From NCBI GenBank assembly GCA_951804985.1, contig OX638130.1, positions 101,429,700 through 101,493,699 on the forward strand: a DNA stretch of 64,000 nucleotides. Reading direction: 5' to 3'. The position numbers and the translations under genes were made by a program. This stretch comes from Dryomyza anilis (Eukaryota; Arthropoda; Insecta; Diptera; Dryomyzidae). Below the pieces are notes generated by a model. The model was not told the origin of the DNA, searched no databases, and saw only the letters and a program-made list of their open reading frames with translations. Shown piece after piece: positions 10,747-21,562 of this stretch (the stretch's first letter is position 1; each line of letters starts with the position of its first letter).

Positions 10747-12364
10747 AGTCTGTAAGTTCAACTTCATTGTGTAGCTGAGTAGTTAAAGTGATTTGTTTTT
10801 TGTAATGCTCTTCAGATAAAAGTGAACAAATACGTATCTATAATTTAAGCTGAGAATCCTAATGCGATTTAGGGTTTCCCAAAGAAATTAAGCATTTAAT
10901 AGAAAACCTGTAATTAATTTAATAACACCCTTTTTCACAAAGTATTACAACAAAGTCGTAGAATAAAGTGAGATGTTCTTAAGTGATAAAAACTTAATAT
11001 GTGTGCGGTGCTTAAAAATAATATAGTCACAGCTGATTATGTACAGCTGTCGTATTTTTTTATGTCAAAGCCACAATCGTTTTTTTTTGTAATTACGAAA
11101 TATGTTATTATTAAGACCTCCCCATTAGAAAATATTTATAGTAAAGTCGATAATTAACTTTTGAGTTGGCTGTCAATAACTGAAACGTCCGTCATACCGA
11201 AATAGTTTTGCACATGACATAAGTGATAATACTTAGGAAAGCTTCATAAACATGTTAACTAAAGGTACTATAAACTGTGTTGAAAACATAAAACTAAAAA
11301 AATAAAACAAAAATGAAACTACAAATGCAATTTACAATACAGTTTAAAAAACTTCAACACTAAAAATATAAATAAAATAAAATAAAAAAAACTCAAACAG
11401 TACAAAAGTCACAAACGATGTTAAAGAAAACTTTCTACATCGACAACGGATGGATGGTTCATAAAGACATGCATAATACGGAAGATCACAATAAAAAAAA
11501 AAAATAAAAAACGAAAAAAACATTCACACACTTAACCTTAAGGTTTTATGACTACTGTCAACTAAAACTCAATATTAAGCTGTCACTTAGCATTGTTGTA
11601 AAATAAAAAAAATAAGAAAAAAATGTAACAAAACCAAAAAATACAAACTTTTTCAAAAACTGCAGCCAATGAACTTTCCAACGAAAATCGTAAAAATTAA
11701 TATGCGCTGCATATGCACGATACAACCAACAATAACAATGCGTTCTTTCATTGAACCTGACCCTATACTATACACTAAAGAAAACTACAAACATTTGTAT
11801 TTAAGACCCGACGCCGACGCTTGTCTCTCTATATGTCTGAGACTGTCGTCGAGGTCTCGTTGAAAACAAAAACCGCATTTATTTAAATATTCGTTCGTAT
11901 TTGAATTGAACAACTCAGCTGTTTTTCGAGGTTTGACTTTGTCGCTTTCTCACAAAACTCTCGTTTTAACTACAACTTGCATATTTTATTTTGAATTTTT
12001 ATTTTTTTTTATTTTATTTTATGTTATTTTGTCGGCACTTCTTTTTTCTAGACGTGACATTTTCAATAATTTAAGCCTTATGCGTTTAAGCCATGTTTAA
12101 ACTCTCGCTCATAAATAGACTCATACAACATCAGCCCACTCATAAATCGCTTAAGTGTTGAGCGGTTTTTATTAATGTCAACTTTTTTTTTATTCTTGTT
12201 GTTGTTGTTTTTCTTCAGTGTCAGTTCAATCAGTAAGACTTACAATTTACAAGTCATCGTTAAAGTCATCAGTTTAAAATTATATTTTGCATATTCAGAG
12301 TGAGAAAATTTTAGAAAATTTCATATTATAGTGCTGAATAAACATATAGTTCAAAATATAAGAC
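10747..12364. other. No gene recognised
   Basis: A+T-rich with many A runs (11,290-11,620). 12,100-12,250 holds a (gtt)n run and several 'tcagt' words but no convincing promoter. Two short open frames (11,669-11,863 and 11,906-12,100) have no recognised motif; the second is Phe-rich from T-rich DNA. Confidence 0.45.
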
Positions 12365-12545
12365 ACTAGCTAGGTCACATGAGAAATTTTGAAGTAGGGA
12401 CATTTTTATATTAGTTTTAATGATAAATTCAAGAATTGTGAAAGTTATAGTACCTAATAGATACCCTAAACATAAGTGATCATCAGTGAAAAAATGAAAA
12501 TTTAACGAGATTATCGTTTAAAGTTGTCCAGAGAAGTGTCCGGGA
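12365..12545. repeat. Dispersed repeat R, copy 2
   Basis: Contains 'taggtcacatgagaaattt' and 'gaagtaggga', close to 'taggcacatgggaaattt' and 'gaagtagga' at 51,070-51,125, and then 'gagattatcgtttaaagttg', 'tccagag', as at about 51,555-51,590. It ends immediately before the M2 element. Confidence 0.5.
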
Positions 12546-12670
12546 TTTACACAGAAAAAAAATGTCAAACTATGATTCACTGTATTGAAGAACCATTCAT
12601 TATTTTAATAACTACGAAACATCAATGTTATGAATTCAGGATCAATATGATGAACTGTATTTCATATATA

Positions 12671-12984
12671 TAATAATAATAATAGTTTGGCGCTACAGTC
12701 CTGTATAGAACTTCGGCCGAGCTCTCTCACCAATTTGAGGTGTGCGTGTTTTATTTGTACTCAAAGTGGTGGGACCTACAGTTTATTGCCGAATCCGAAC
12801 GGCGGGTGAGAGCTTTTTCATAGGCAATGGTTTTACTCTCGTAGGTTTGACATTTACTGACGAGAGGTAGCGCGGTATAGAAAAATGTTTCTGTGAAAAG
12901 ATGTTGTTAGCCCCAGTCCAGGCTAGAACCGGGGACCTTTCGGCTCGCAGTCCAACGCACTAACCACTGAGCTACCGCGGCTAC
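12671..12984 (-). mobile_element. SINE-A (tRNA-derived), inserted in M2
   Basis: In minus-strand sense it starts with a tRNA-like head: box A TAGCTCAGTGGTTAGTGCG, then box B GGTTCTAGCC. It continues through a body and ends CTGTAGCGCCAAACTATTA plus a (TTA)n tail at 12,671. Both RNA polymerase III promoter boxes are present at normal spacing. The surrounding M2 sequence resumes directly on the other side. A clear TSD could not be read. Confidence 0.85.
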
Positions 12985-13132
12985 ATAAATACGTTTTATC
13001 ATATTATTGAACATACAAATACATAAAATACAATATATATATGTACATCATACTAAAGAATGCTGTTCATCAAATTTTTTGCTATCCTTCTCAGTTCTCA
13101 AGTATTTATTGTATTTTATTTCTTATATAATG

Positions 13133-13681
13133 CACTCAGAAGAAAATCCTATCAAAAATTGGTCAATAGGACAGTTGTTGATTCAATAGTATACAATAAA
13201 TAAATATTTTCATATAAACACAAAAACAATTTAATAGTATTTGACAGTATTTTGTAGTATTTAATTGTATTTATAATAATAGTTTGGCGCTACAGTCCTG
13301 TATAGAACTTCGGCCGAGCTCTCTCACCATTTTGAGCTGTGCGTGTTATATTTGTACTCAAAATGGTCGGACCTACAGTTTATTGCCGAATCCGAACGGC
13401 GGGTGAGAGCTTTTTCATAGGCAAGGGTTTTACTCTCGTAGGTTTGCCATTTACTGACGAGAGGTAGCGCAGTATAGAAAAATGTTTTTCTATGAAAAGA
13501 TGTTGTTAGCCCCAGTCCAGGCTTGAACCGGGGACCTTTCGGCTCGCAGTCCAACGCACTAACCACTGAGCTACTGCGGCTACGTTGTATTGTATTTACC
13601 TATTAAAATAATAGTTTATCCTATTGACTAATTTTAATAACAAAAAAACTATTGATTTTATAGTAATTTTTTCTAACTGTG
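13133..13681 (+). mobile_element. MITE family M1, split by a SINE-A
   Basis: The left end is CACTCAGAAGAAAATCC and the right end is its decayed inverse (ttttctaactgtg). It carries the M1 landmarks 'ggtcaataggaca', 'gattcaatagtatac', 'catataaac' and 'tagtttatcctattgac'. Removing the SINE and one TSD copy leaves about 224 bp, matching the 220-bp complete copy at 38,474. It lies inside M2 between 'cttatataat' and 'cttgctcgac', which are adjacent in the uninterrupted M2 at 43,465. Confidence 0.8.
13274..13588 (-). mobile_element. SINE-A, inserted in M1
   Basis: It has the same structure as the neighbouring copies: a tRNA-like head at the right, with box A tAGCTCAGTGGTTAGTGCG and box B GGTTCAAGCCTGG on the minus strand, and a (TTA)n tail at the left. 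It is flanked by the direct repeat ATTGTATTTA at 13,264-13,273 and 13,589-13,598, which supports retroposition. The open frame on the minus strand through it (13,324-13,566) is the SINE read by chance, not a gene. Confidence 0.9.
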
Positions 13682-14223
13682 CTTGCTCGACATTCGTAAA
13701 TTAGTAAAATATTTTATAATACATTTATTTATAATTACAACTTTTTAATAATAAAAAGTTACTTATATTTGTAAAAAGGGTATTAAAAAATATATATTTT
13801 TTAATTTAAAAAAAAAATAACAATTTTTTTTTTTACGAACATATTTTTTTTCGATCGTAGAATTTTGTTTGTTGTACATTTTTTTACGCACAAATGCTTT
13901 ATTCGATTTTTTTCAGAATTGTTTTTTTTTTAATTTCATTTTTTTTTTTTTGAAAATTTCGTAAAATATTAATGTCCATAAATTAATACCCACTTTCTGT
14001 ATTACGACACGAAAGGCTATTAGACGAAGTGAACTCATTGTGATTTTTTAAAATGTCAAAAAGCATGCAATTCAAATTCTATTGACGTCATTTGTTCGTT
14101 AATTTCGTTCGTTAGCAATACAGAAAGAGGACATAATTTATTTAGAAATAAAATATTGTTTTTTTTTTTCAAAATAATATTTTATAAATCAAGCAAGCAA
14201 TATTTACAATTAAATAAGGTTAG

Positions 14224-14322
14224 ACATGATCATGACCAGATCATGTTCGTCATCGAATTATGACAGGGAAAATATTCAATGATCAGATCCCGATTATGAT
14301 CCTAGAACAATTTCCAATAGTG
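14224..14322 (+). mobile_element. MITE family M4, partial copy
   Basis: Contains the M4 core words in order: gatcatgaccagatcatg, ttatgacagg, tcaatgatcagatcccgatt and atgatcctagaacaattt. The full CCCTAGTAGAAATT left terminus is missing. See 55,486 for a copy with both ends. Confidence 0.6.
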
Positions 14323-14475
14323 ATATGGGTTATATTTATAAAAGTGGAGTTATCTCTGGACACAATCACCCGCTTACTGCCATACCCGACAGTCTTTTTC
14401 TGTATATCCAGCAGTAAAAAGATGTACCTAAATTATAGTAGAATAATTCCCTCCGTTATGTTTGTCTCAGTACTG

Positions 14476-15655
14476 CACTGCACTGTGGGACAAAAGTCAA
14501 TTCTAGCTCGCCGTAAATACAGTTTTGCTCCAATCCTTACGAAACTTTACACTAAGCATACATGTTCTATGAATAGATTTCAATTTGAAAATTATCAAGA
14601 TTGGTCCATTGCCACGCCCACCTGTCATATAATTGAAATGGTAAAACGACTATAACTTTTGTTTGGAATAAGATATTTTGTTTATAATTGGAATTTAGAT
14701 ACATACTATAATTAGGCATGACCATTCTTAATATGTATAACTTGAACTATATAACTTGACCATCATAAGAGATATTCTGACAATATTAGGTACTATGGTA
14801 CATATTACAATTCTTAACTACCATACCAAATATGAGCCAATTTTGTCAACTATAATGACAGAAAAGACAAAACTGACATATTAAAGTACCTAACAAAATT
14901 TTGTTAAAATATTTTACGATTTTGGTACTTTTCTCATCACTTAAACTCATTTTAAATGACGTGTGGCAAACTAATTCAGGCATGTTTAACACCGTTAGAA
15001 AGAAGACATTTCATACATTATGCTTGTAAAAAGATTTATGAGTGCATTTGGAAACTTTTTTTTCCATGCCTACTTTTGTATAAAAAATACGTAATTTTTG
15101 TTTTATGTTTTTGACAGATAATCTGGAAAAACACGAATAGCCATTTAAAATTTTTGATACACAAGATGATAGTTCTCTCAATTTACAATAATATACAACT
15201 AACACTCTGGATGTGGAGTACTTATATATTGAAAGAGTTATGACAGTTTTAATGTAACCCATATTAATTTCTTGAAAAGCACATGTTTAATTTTTTCACT
15301 TTAAGGGTTTTTTTTTTGTTCTCTAGGTTCTCATAAATTATTAATAAAATGACATATTTTTAAACTTTCTGCACCCAAAAAAAAATTCCCTCAAATCACA
15401 TTAAAATTGGTCAATAGGACAATTATTGATTTAATAGTAAACAAAAAATAAAAAATTTCATATAAAATCAATGACACTGTCAAGGTATTTTCTAGTATTT
15501 AATGGTATTTTCCGATTAAAATAAAAATTTATCCTATTGAATATTTTTAATAGTAAAAAACTATTATTTATATAGTATTTTTTTCTGGGTCTGCAACAAA
15601 CTTTAATTTCTGATTTTCGGCGAGCTAGACTTAGCTTCTGTCCCATAGTGCACTG
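14476..15655. mobile_element. Element with GCACTRTGGGACA inverted ends
   Basis: Left CACTGCACTGTGGGACA followed by TCTAGCTCGCCG; right, reverse-complemented, CAGTGCACTATGGGACA followed by TCTAGCTCGCCG. Inverted ends of about 50 bp with several mismatches enclose 1.18 kb. No matching TSD was found. Open frames at 14,260-14,655 and 15,011-15,262 show no transposase motif. An M1 element is inserted near its right end. Confidence 0.55.
15372..15590 (+). mobile_element. MITE family M1
   Basis: Begins CACCCAAAAAAAAATTCC and ends tagtatttttttctgggt, with the M1 interior (ggtcaataggacaattattg; tttatcctattga). Its length of 219 bp equals the complete copy. The TA duplication is not preserved here. 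Confidence 0.8.
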
Positions 15656-16855
15656 TTTAGCTACTTTTGATTGTAGTATAATGTCTGATTTTCCTGCACT
15701 CAGCGGACATCTCTAAATTGATTCAGAAAGTGACGCTGATCAAAATAATACATATTAAATACATATTCATTATTTTGGAGTTCGATATACTGCTTTTTGG
15801 AAAACATGTGTTTTTTTTTTATTTATAATTGAATATTATTTCCCATGAAATGATTTTTAAGTGCCAACTATTTAAATTTCCATTGAGATTTATATCAGAA
15901 GATTTGAGAAATTTTCTATTAACTATTATAATAATACTTTTATTGTGCTTTAAAACTACAGATCTGTTCATTTAGTTGGATTAATCGAAATTTCATGTAA
16001 ATGGCTTAATAACTTAATCCATATTTTACCTCATTTTATGCTTACTGTATTTTAGTTTGAAATCCAACGATTTAATTTCAACTTAAACACATTTAAGTAT
16101 GAGTTATATGCATTAATCCACCTAAAACTGCGGTAGTGTTTGTAGTAGTGAAAGCGATCGTAATCTCTTTTTAATGATTTTCACATAATCACATCGACAT
16201 GTAGTTATGTAGTCGCTACAATATCTGTATCTCTATATATAGTAAGTAATTTCATTTGCAATGTCACAAATGTCCATTATAGTGCGGTCATTCTTTTCAC
16301 GACGTCATCAAAAGTTTTATTTTAATATATATATACATTTTTTTTTTTTAATTTCATTATTTGTTTCTTTTTGATGATGTTGTTCATGATGACAATTGTA
16401 AGAATCATTTTTTTTACGATGAGATTTTTTATGTTTCGTTTAGTTGTCGGTTTGTTGGTGTCAAGAGGTTAGACTTGGTGAATGAACAACGCTTTTGTGG
16501 TGTGAATTTTGAATATTAAAATGCAATTAAACTTGAGCTGAAATGCAACAAAGGTTAGTGTGTCTTGGGAATTGGTGAAATTCGTTTTTATTTTTTTTAT
16601 TTAAAATGACTAAATGAGTGAAAATGGTGTCACTAAAGTGTGGAAAATTTGGTTTAAATCAAAATTATGCCATTTTTTATGATTATTTTTAATTAAAGCA
16701 GTTATAAGACAAGTTTTATAATATGTTATTACTCAAGAAACTAAACAGTAATTCAAAACAGTATTTTTGAAAAATGAAATTAAACACAATTTTATTATTT
16801 AGTATGAGGACCCAAAACTGGTACGTAGCCGAATAATTTAATGGTTGTGAAATTC
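15656..16855. other. No feature recognised
   Basis: A+T-rich DNA with T runs (15,811; 16,340). A loosely alternating segment at 16,100-16,320 holds no open frame or repeat I could identify. Confidence 0.45.
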
Positions 16856-16857
16856 TA

Positions 16858-17760
16858 CACCATTTACAAATATAATTTAGAAAAGATCAATTTAAATTCA
16901 GAAATTTCATTTGAAATTCAAAAGACACCAATTAAAATTCACAATTTCTATTTGAAATTCAAAAGACATCAATAGAAATTCACAATTTCTATTTGAAATT
17001 CAAAAGACAACAATTGAAATTGAGAAATTTCCATTTGAAAATCTGAAATTTTCATTTGTAATTCAGAAACTGTCATTTAATAATAATAGTTTGGCACTAC
17101 AGTTCTATAAGAACTTAGGCCGAGCACTCTCACCATTTTGAGCTGTGCGTGTTATATTTGTACTCTAAGTGGTGGGACCTACAGTTTATTGCCGAATCCG
17201 AACGGCGGGTGAGAGCTTTTCATAGGCAATGTTTTTACTCTCGGAGGTTTGCCATTTACTGCCGAGAGGTAGCACGGTATAGAAAAATGTTTCTATGAAA
17301 AGATGTTGTTAGCCCCAGTCCAGGCTTGAACCGGGGTCCTTTCGGCTTGCAGTCCAACGCACTTACCACTGAGCTACCGCGGCACTAACCACTGTCATTT
17401 AATATTCAGAAATATCCATTTGAAATTCAGAAAATTCCATTTGAAATTCAGAAAATTTCCAATTGAAATGCATAAATTTTCATTTGAAAATTTGAAATTT
17501 CCATTTGAAATTCAGAAATTTCCAATTGAAATTTAGAAATTTCCATTTGAAATTCAGAAATTTCCATTTGAAATTCAGAAATTTCATATGAAATTCAGAA
17601 ATTTCCATTTCAATTGGAATTTCTGAAATTCAATTGATGTCTTTTGAATTTGAAATGGAATTTCTGAATTTTAAGTCATGTCTTTTGAATTTCAAATGGA
17701 ACTTTGAATTTCAATTGGTGTATTTTGAATTTGAATTGATCTTTTCTGGTGTACATGGTG
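16858..17760. mobile_element. MITE family M6: TA-flanked, arms made of GAAATTCAGAAATTTCCATTT satellite
   Basis: Ends are CACCATTTACA (left) and, reverse-complemented, CACCATGTACA (right), flanked by TA at 16,856-16,857 and 17,761-17,762. Inside both ends comes AGAAAAGATCAATT, then an inverted arrangement of a unit of about 24 bp ('ccatttgaaattcagaaattt' and 'attcaaaagacaccaatt'). The unit runs one way for about 16,880-17,600 and the other way for about 17,600-17,740. The element is therefore a foldback of minisatellite DNA, later interrupted by a SINE-A. No coding sequence. Confidence 0.7.
17083..17390 (-). mobile_element. SINE-A with a perfect 14-bp TSD, inserted in M6
   Basis: It is flanked by ACTGTCATTTAATA at 17,069-17,082 and 17,391-17,404, giving exact boundaries and a length of 308 bp. 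On the minus strand it has box A TAGCTCAGTGGTAAGTGCG and box B GGTTCAAGCCTGG, with the tail (TTA)n at the left. Unlike other copies, its 5' end carries an extra ggttagtg before GCCGCGG, which repeats part of its own tRNA head. Confidence 0.93.
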
Positions 17761-17762
17761 TA

Positions 17763-17818
17763 CTAGAAATTATTCACGGACCATGAACGGGAACTGATAA
17801 TTGCAATTTCTACTAGGG
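17763..17818. mobile_element. MITE family M4, 56-bp mini copy next to M6
   Basis: CTAGAAATT at the left and AATTTCTACTAGGG at the right form the M4 inverted ends around 'catgaacgggaactgataat'. It directly abuts the M6 right end. Confidence 0.55.
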
Positions 17819-18986
17819 ATATTAATCTTAAAATTTGTTTAGTGATACTTCTACAGTTAGCATAACCTAATTTGAGTGTGTTAACTGACTTTATGGTAGT
17901 TTCTTTAAAAACCTATATCTGTTAACAGTTATTAAAAAAACAGAACTTATAAAATAATCCAATGAGTGGGTGTCTTTGGAATGTTGGTTTAATAATATAA
18001 TGCAACAAATGCATATAAAGTATAAAATTTAATCCAAATTCTTATCATTTCTCATATCAGAATAACACATCAACAGTGGTTTGTTTGCCTGCAAATGGAG
18101 ATTAGGTATATAATTTGCTAAAAGAGTCAACAATTCTATTGTAAACATCTAGAAGAATACGCCTATAAAAATGTATAAAAACCAACGCGTAATAATAACA
18201 AACTAATCGAGATTGTTGTCGCCATAATTGTGTCAAATTACAAAGTTATTTCCGTTCAGCAAAGGTATAATATATAATTCTTAAAATAAAAACTCCTAAC
18301 GCATGCAATAAAATAATGAGTAATTAATTGCTATGTTATTAAAACGACTAGACGATTATTTAAAGAGATATTAATCACTGTAGATAACATGAAATTTAAA
18401 CGATAAGTATTAATTATATTAGAAAATATGTTGAACTTACCAAATATTTAATAGAATTATGAGTCAATTGTTTGAAATAGTGAAACTGCAATGAAAAAAA
18501 AAGTAAAATAATTAATATTCAATATTTTAGTTGGTTTCTTAAAAGTATTATATTACAATAAATATTACTTATTTATACAAAAACATCGAGCATTTATCTC
18601 ATACACACAACAAATATATTCGACCATTTACGAAATGATTTCTTTACACATTTGAATTTTCGTAAAGCACACCTATTCTTAACATTCGAATTTTTATAAA
18701 TTCGATGTAATACAAATTATTAAATTAATTTCGTATACCTTAAAAAATAAGAGAGATTCAAAACTACGAATCGTATGATTTTATTATACAACATTCATAT
18801 TTTAATTTTAAAATATACGATGTCAATGTAATTTATTTGTATTTTTTATCGATTCACGAATTATTGAAATATTAAACATCAATACAAAAATAAAATTAAT
18901 TTTTTTGTTGTTTTTTAAATCTAAACTCTTTTAGGTAACACGCTTTTAGTATATTTAAAATAAATAAATATTAATCATTAACATAA
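17819..18986. other. No feature recognised
   Basis: Very A+T-rich. 18,600-18,800 repeats 'attcgaatttt..taaa' and 'ttacgaaa' words, related to the TTCGAAG-rich DNA at 27,270 and 34,320. No open frame of interest. Confidence 0.45.
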
Positions 18987-19233
18987 CGTTGTAGAACTAA
19001 AAGTCACCAAATACATTTTTATGAAAATCTTAAATTTCAACTTTGTTGGTAATTATTGCAAAAAGTAATTGATACATTTTAAAGTTAAAATACCAATTGA
19101 TAGATCCACATTTTCTTATCATTTGGTACAAATATTGAGCACATTGATCAAAACTTGAAAGATATATAAAGATGTTTGTAAACGAACAATTGGCATTTCG
19201 AAAATGTAGTTGGTGACTTTTAGTTCTACAACG
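18987..19233. mobile_element. 247-bp element with 33-bp inverted ends
   Basis: CGTTGTAGAACTAAAAGTCA at 18,987 is repeated inverted at 19,233, and the match continues to about 33 bases with one mismatch (accaaAtac versus accaaCtac). The right half (about 19,110-19,233) matches 53,421-53,555 in reverse, so the family is dispersed. The open frame on the minus strand (19,030-19,242) merely spans the element. No TSD was recognised. Confidence 0.65.
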
Positions 19234-20809
19234 ACGATACATATCATAGTTTACGATTGTTATTTCATATTACACGAAGGTAAATAAAATTCTAAAACTC
19301 GAGAAAAATTCAGTTCGAATGAATAATAGTAGAATTTGACTAATATCAATAAAATTCTACTAAAATTCTAGAATTTATTATCAGAATATTAAGAAAGCGA
19401 ATTACTTAGCTATCAAAAAAGTAAACAAGCTTTATTCTACTGAATTTTGAGAAGTTTATCAATGACTATTAAAAACCGAAAATAACATTCAAAATTGTTG
19501 CTGATTCTATGCAAAAAGAACACGTCTTCATTGATCTTTCTTTGTCTGTAATATTAGCTCATATGCTTTGTTTTGCCATGTCCGTCTGCCATCTGCCACA
19601 CGAACAAACAGACAACGTATTACGCAAAACAATGTACAGTAGTGAATATTACGTACAAAGCAATATCGAAAAAACAATAATTTGAGAAGTAAACAGCAGC
19701 ATTTTTGATACCTAAGACATTAATACTGCATTATCAAGAATTATTCCGCTTAGTTCCTCTTTTGATACATAAGAAATAAATTTCTGCACAATCAGAATAA
19801 TTCCACTTGGTTAATTTTTTTGACAACTCCATATATTCATTCTTACTGGATTTTAGATTTTTTTCCTACCGTGTATATGTATCGCAAACATATTTCGTAA
19901 CTTTACGAAAATTTATTCGTACCCGAGATCAAATTTAGGGTATTTTTCAGACATACATTTCGGACATACTCTAGCAACTGTTAGTGGGAAGAAATATAGT
20001 AGATATTTAAAGCGAGATGCCCGACATAAATTGATGAGGATTTGATATATACTCCTCATTTGTATTTTGTAGATAATTTTCGTAAAATACACTACAAAGT
20101 TTTTACGTGTATTTCTTGCAATTTATTTATTAAGTGTCCTATTCCTGTTTATACCCTTTTTGTCAGTTTCTTGGCTATTTTTCAAATACTTAATGGCCGC
20201 AACTCTACGATTTCGTATTCTACGTACTCATTGCTATTTAAGTACGTACGTAACGTAACGTTTGTTGTATATTTGCATAAATAATTTACTGCCTTAGCAA
20301 GCAGCCAAGTCGGTAATTACTTTACCGACTTTATTTCCATTTATGTATAAAAAGAATATTTAATACACGCTTGTGAGGATAGAATATGGTAAACTGTCAG
20401 TTGGTTGTCAACATAAGCGTGGTGATTGATGTTAGACAGGCCAGTCGGTTAAACTCCCAGTTCTCAAAACCACAATAATAATAATAACAATAACAACAAT
20501 TCGAAAAAATATAAAAATAAAATAGGTACATTTAAAAACAAACAAACTAAAAAAAAAATAACCAACTTCATTAAGTATTCTATAAAGTATTTCAGTTTAT
20601 TTCAATTTTAAGAAATATTCGAAATAAGGTTGGTCAACAGCACGATACAATATTTTTTTTTTATTTCCAGCAACCAATAAATTTTTGAAGTATTTAATAA
20701 TTACACTTTTTTATTGCTTGTTTTTCCTATAATTCTTGTATTTTTTCAATATTTTTGTATTTGCTGACTCGTATTTAGTCATTTCTGCAGTTAATATATT
20801 TGCTTGATG
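19234..20809. other. No gene recognised
   Basis: A+T-rich. 19,300-19,460 repeats 'aattctactaaaattctagaatt' as a short decayed tandem. 20,460-20,520 has an (ataa)n/(aac)n microsatellite. The open frame at 20,042-20,284 has no recognised domain. Confidence 0.45.
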
Positions 20810-20811
20810 TA

Positions 20812-21560
20812 CACAGAGAGAAATATTCTTATAAATCATGCATAAATTTTTCAAAAATTAATCATAATAAGTAATCATAATAATTGGTTTTTAATCATAA
20901 TATATGATTAAAAACCAATTCATGATTAATTGAATAAAACGATGCATATTTTTACTCATGTTTTACGTACAATATATTCATAAGTCATGAGTTATTGGTA
21001 TAATTTCTAGAATATATTTTATGATTTATTGTTCATAATCCATGATTAAAATTTCATACATTGTGCCAAATATCCGTAGCCTCTAAATGGAAAAACAAAT
21101 CGAAATCTTGCAGAATAAAATGAAAAATATTACATTTTAAAATTTAATGAGTCAGTAGAAAATGGAAACAAGCATTAAAAAAATAAGGAAATAAGCTTTA
21201 CTTAGTTTTATATGTCTGTTAAATTTCTCATTTTTTTTCAAATGACACATTTTTTACTTAAATGGTTTTCTGATTGGAGCAACGCTCTTTTTTTCCAATT
21301 GCGGCGAATTACGTAATAAGTAACAACAGTTATGAATAACTATTCATAATATTGACTTTTATGAATAATAATAAAATGTGTTAAATTAATGAATCCTATT
21401 CATAATGAATACATAGTGAATTAGATTTTTTTAGGCATGAATTTTGCATTTTTTTAGAATTATACATAATTCATGAATATAATTCATAAATAAAAGAATT
21501 TGAAAAATATGTTTTATGAACGTTTTATTCATAGTTTATCAGTAAACTATTTTCTCTGTG
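20812..21560. mobile_element. MITE family M3, TA-flanked, CACAGAGAGAAATA ends
   Basis: Left CACAGAGAGAAATA and right (reverse-complemented) CACAGAGAAAATAG form short inverted ends. TA occurs at 20,810-20,811 and 21,561-21,562. The interior is full of 'aatcatgatt' and 'ttcataattcat' palindromes, with a non-repetitive centre (about 21,060-21,330). Length 749 bp, no transposase. Confidence 0.7.
20882..20920. other. Perfect hairpin, 18-bp arms and 3-base loop
   Basis: AATTGGTTTTTAATCATA, then ata, then its exact inverse. It lies in the left part of M3 and would form a cruciform or a stable RNA hairpin. It is probably structural DNA of the MITE. Confidence 0.8.
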
Positions 21561-21562
21561 TA

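Larger units (their letters stand above)
12550..13860 (+). mobile_element. MITE family M2, interrupted by three later insertions
   Basis: It starts CACAGAAAAAAAATGTC after TA (12,548-12,549). It follows the M2 sequence of 43,465-44,117 in three pieces: 12,550-12,670, 12,985-13,132 and 13,682 to about 13,860. The first gap is a SINE-A. The second is an M1 element that itself holds a SINE-A. The right terminus is not clear, because the T-rich tail beyond 13,860 cannot be aligned by eye. No transposase was seen. Confidence 0.75.

Noticed and set aside
13324..13566. Minus-strand 80-codon frame as a gene
   Set aside because: It lies wholly inside a SINE-A copy and is not open in the other copies.
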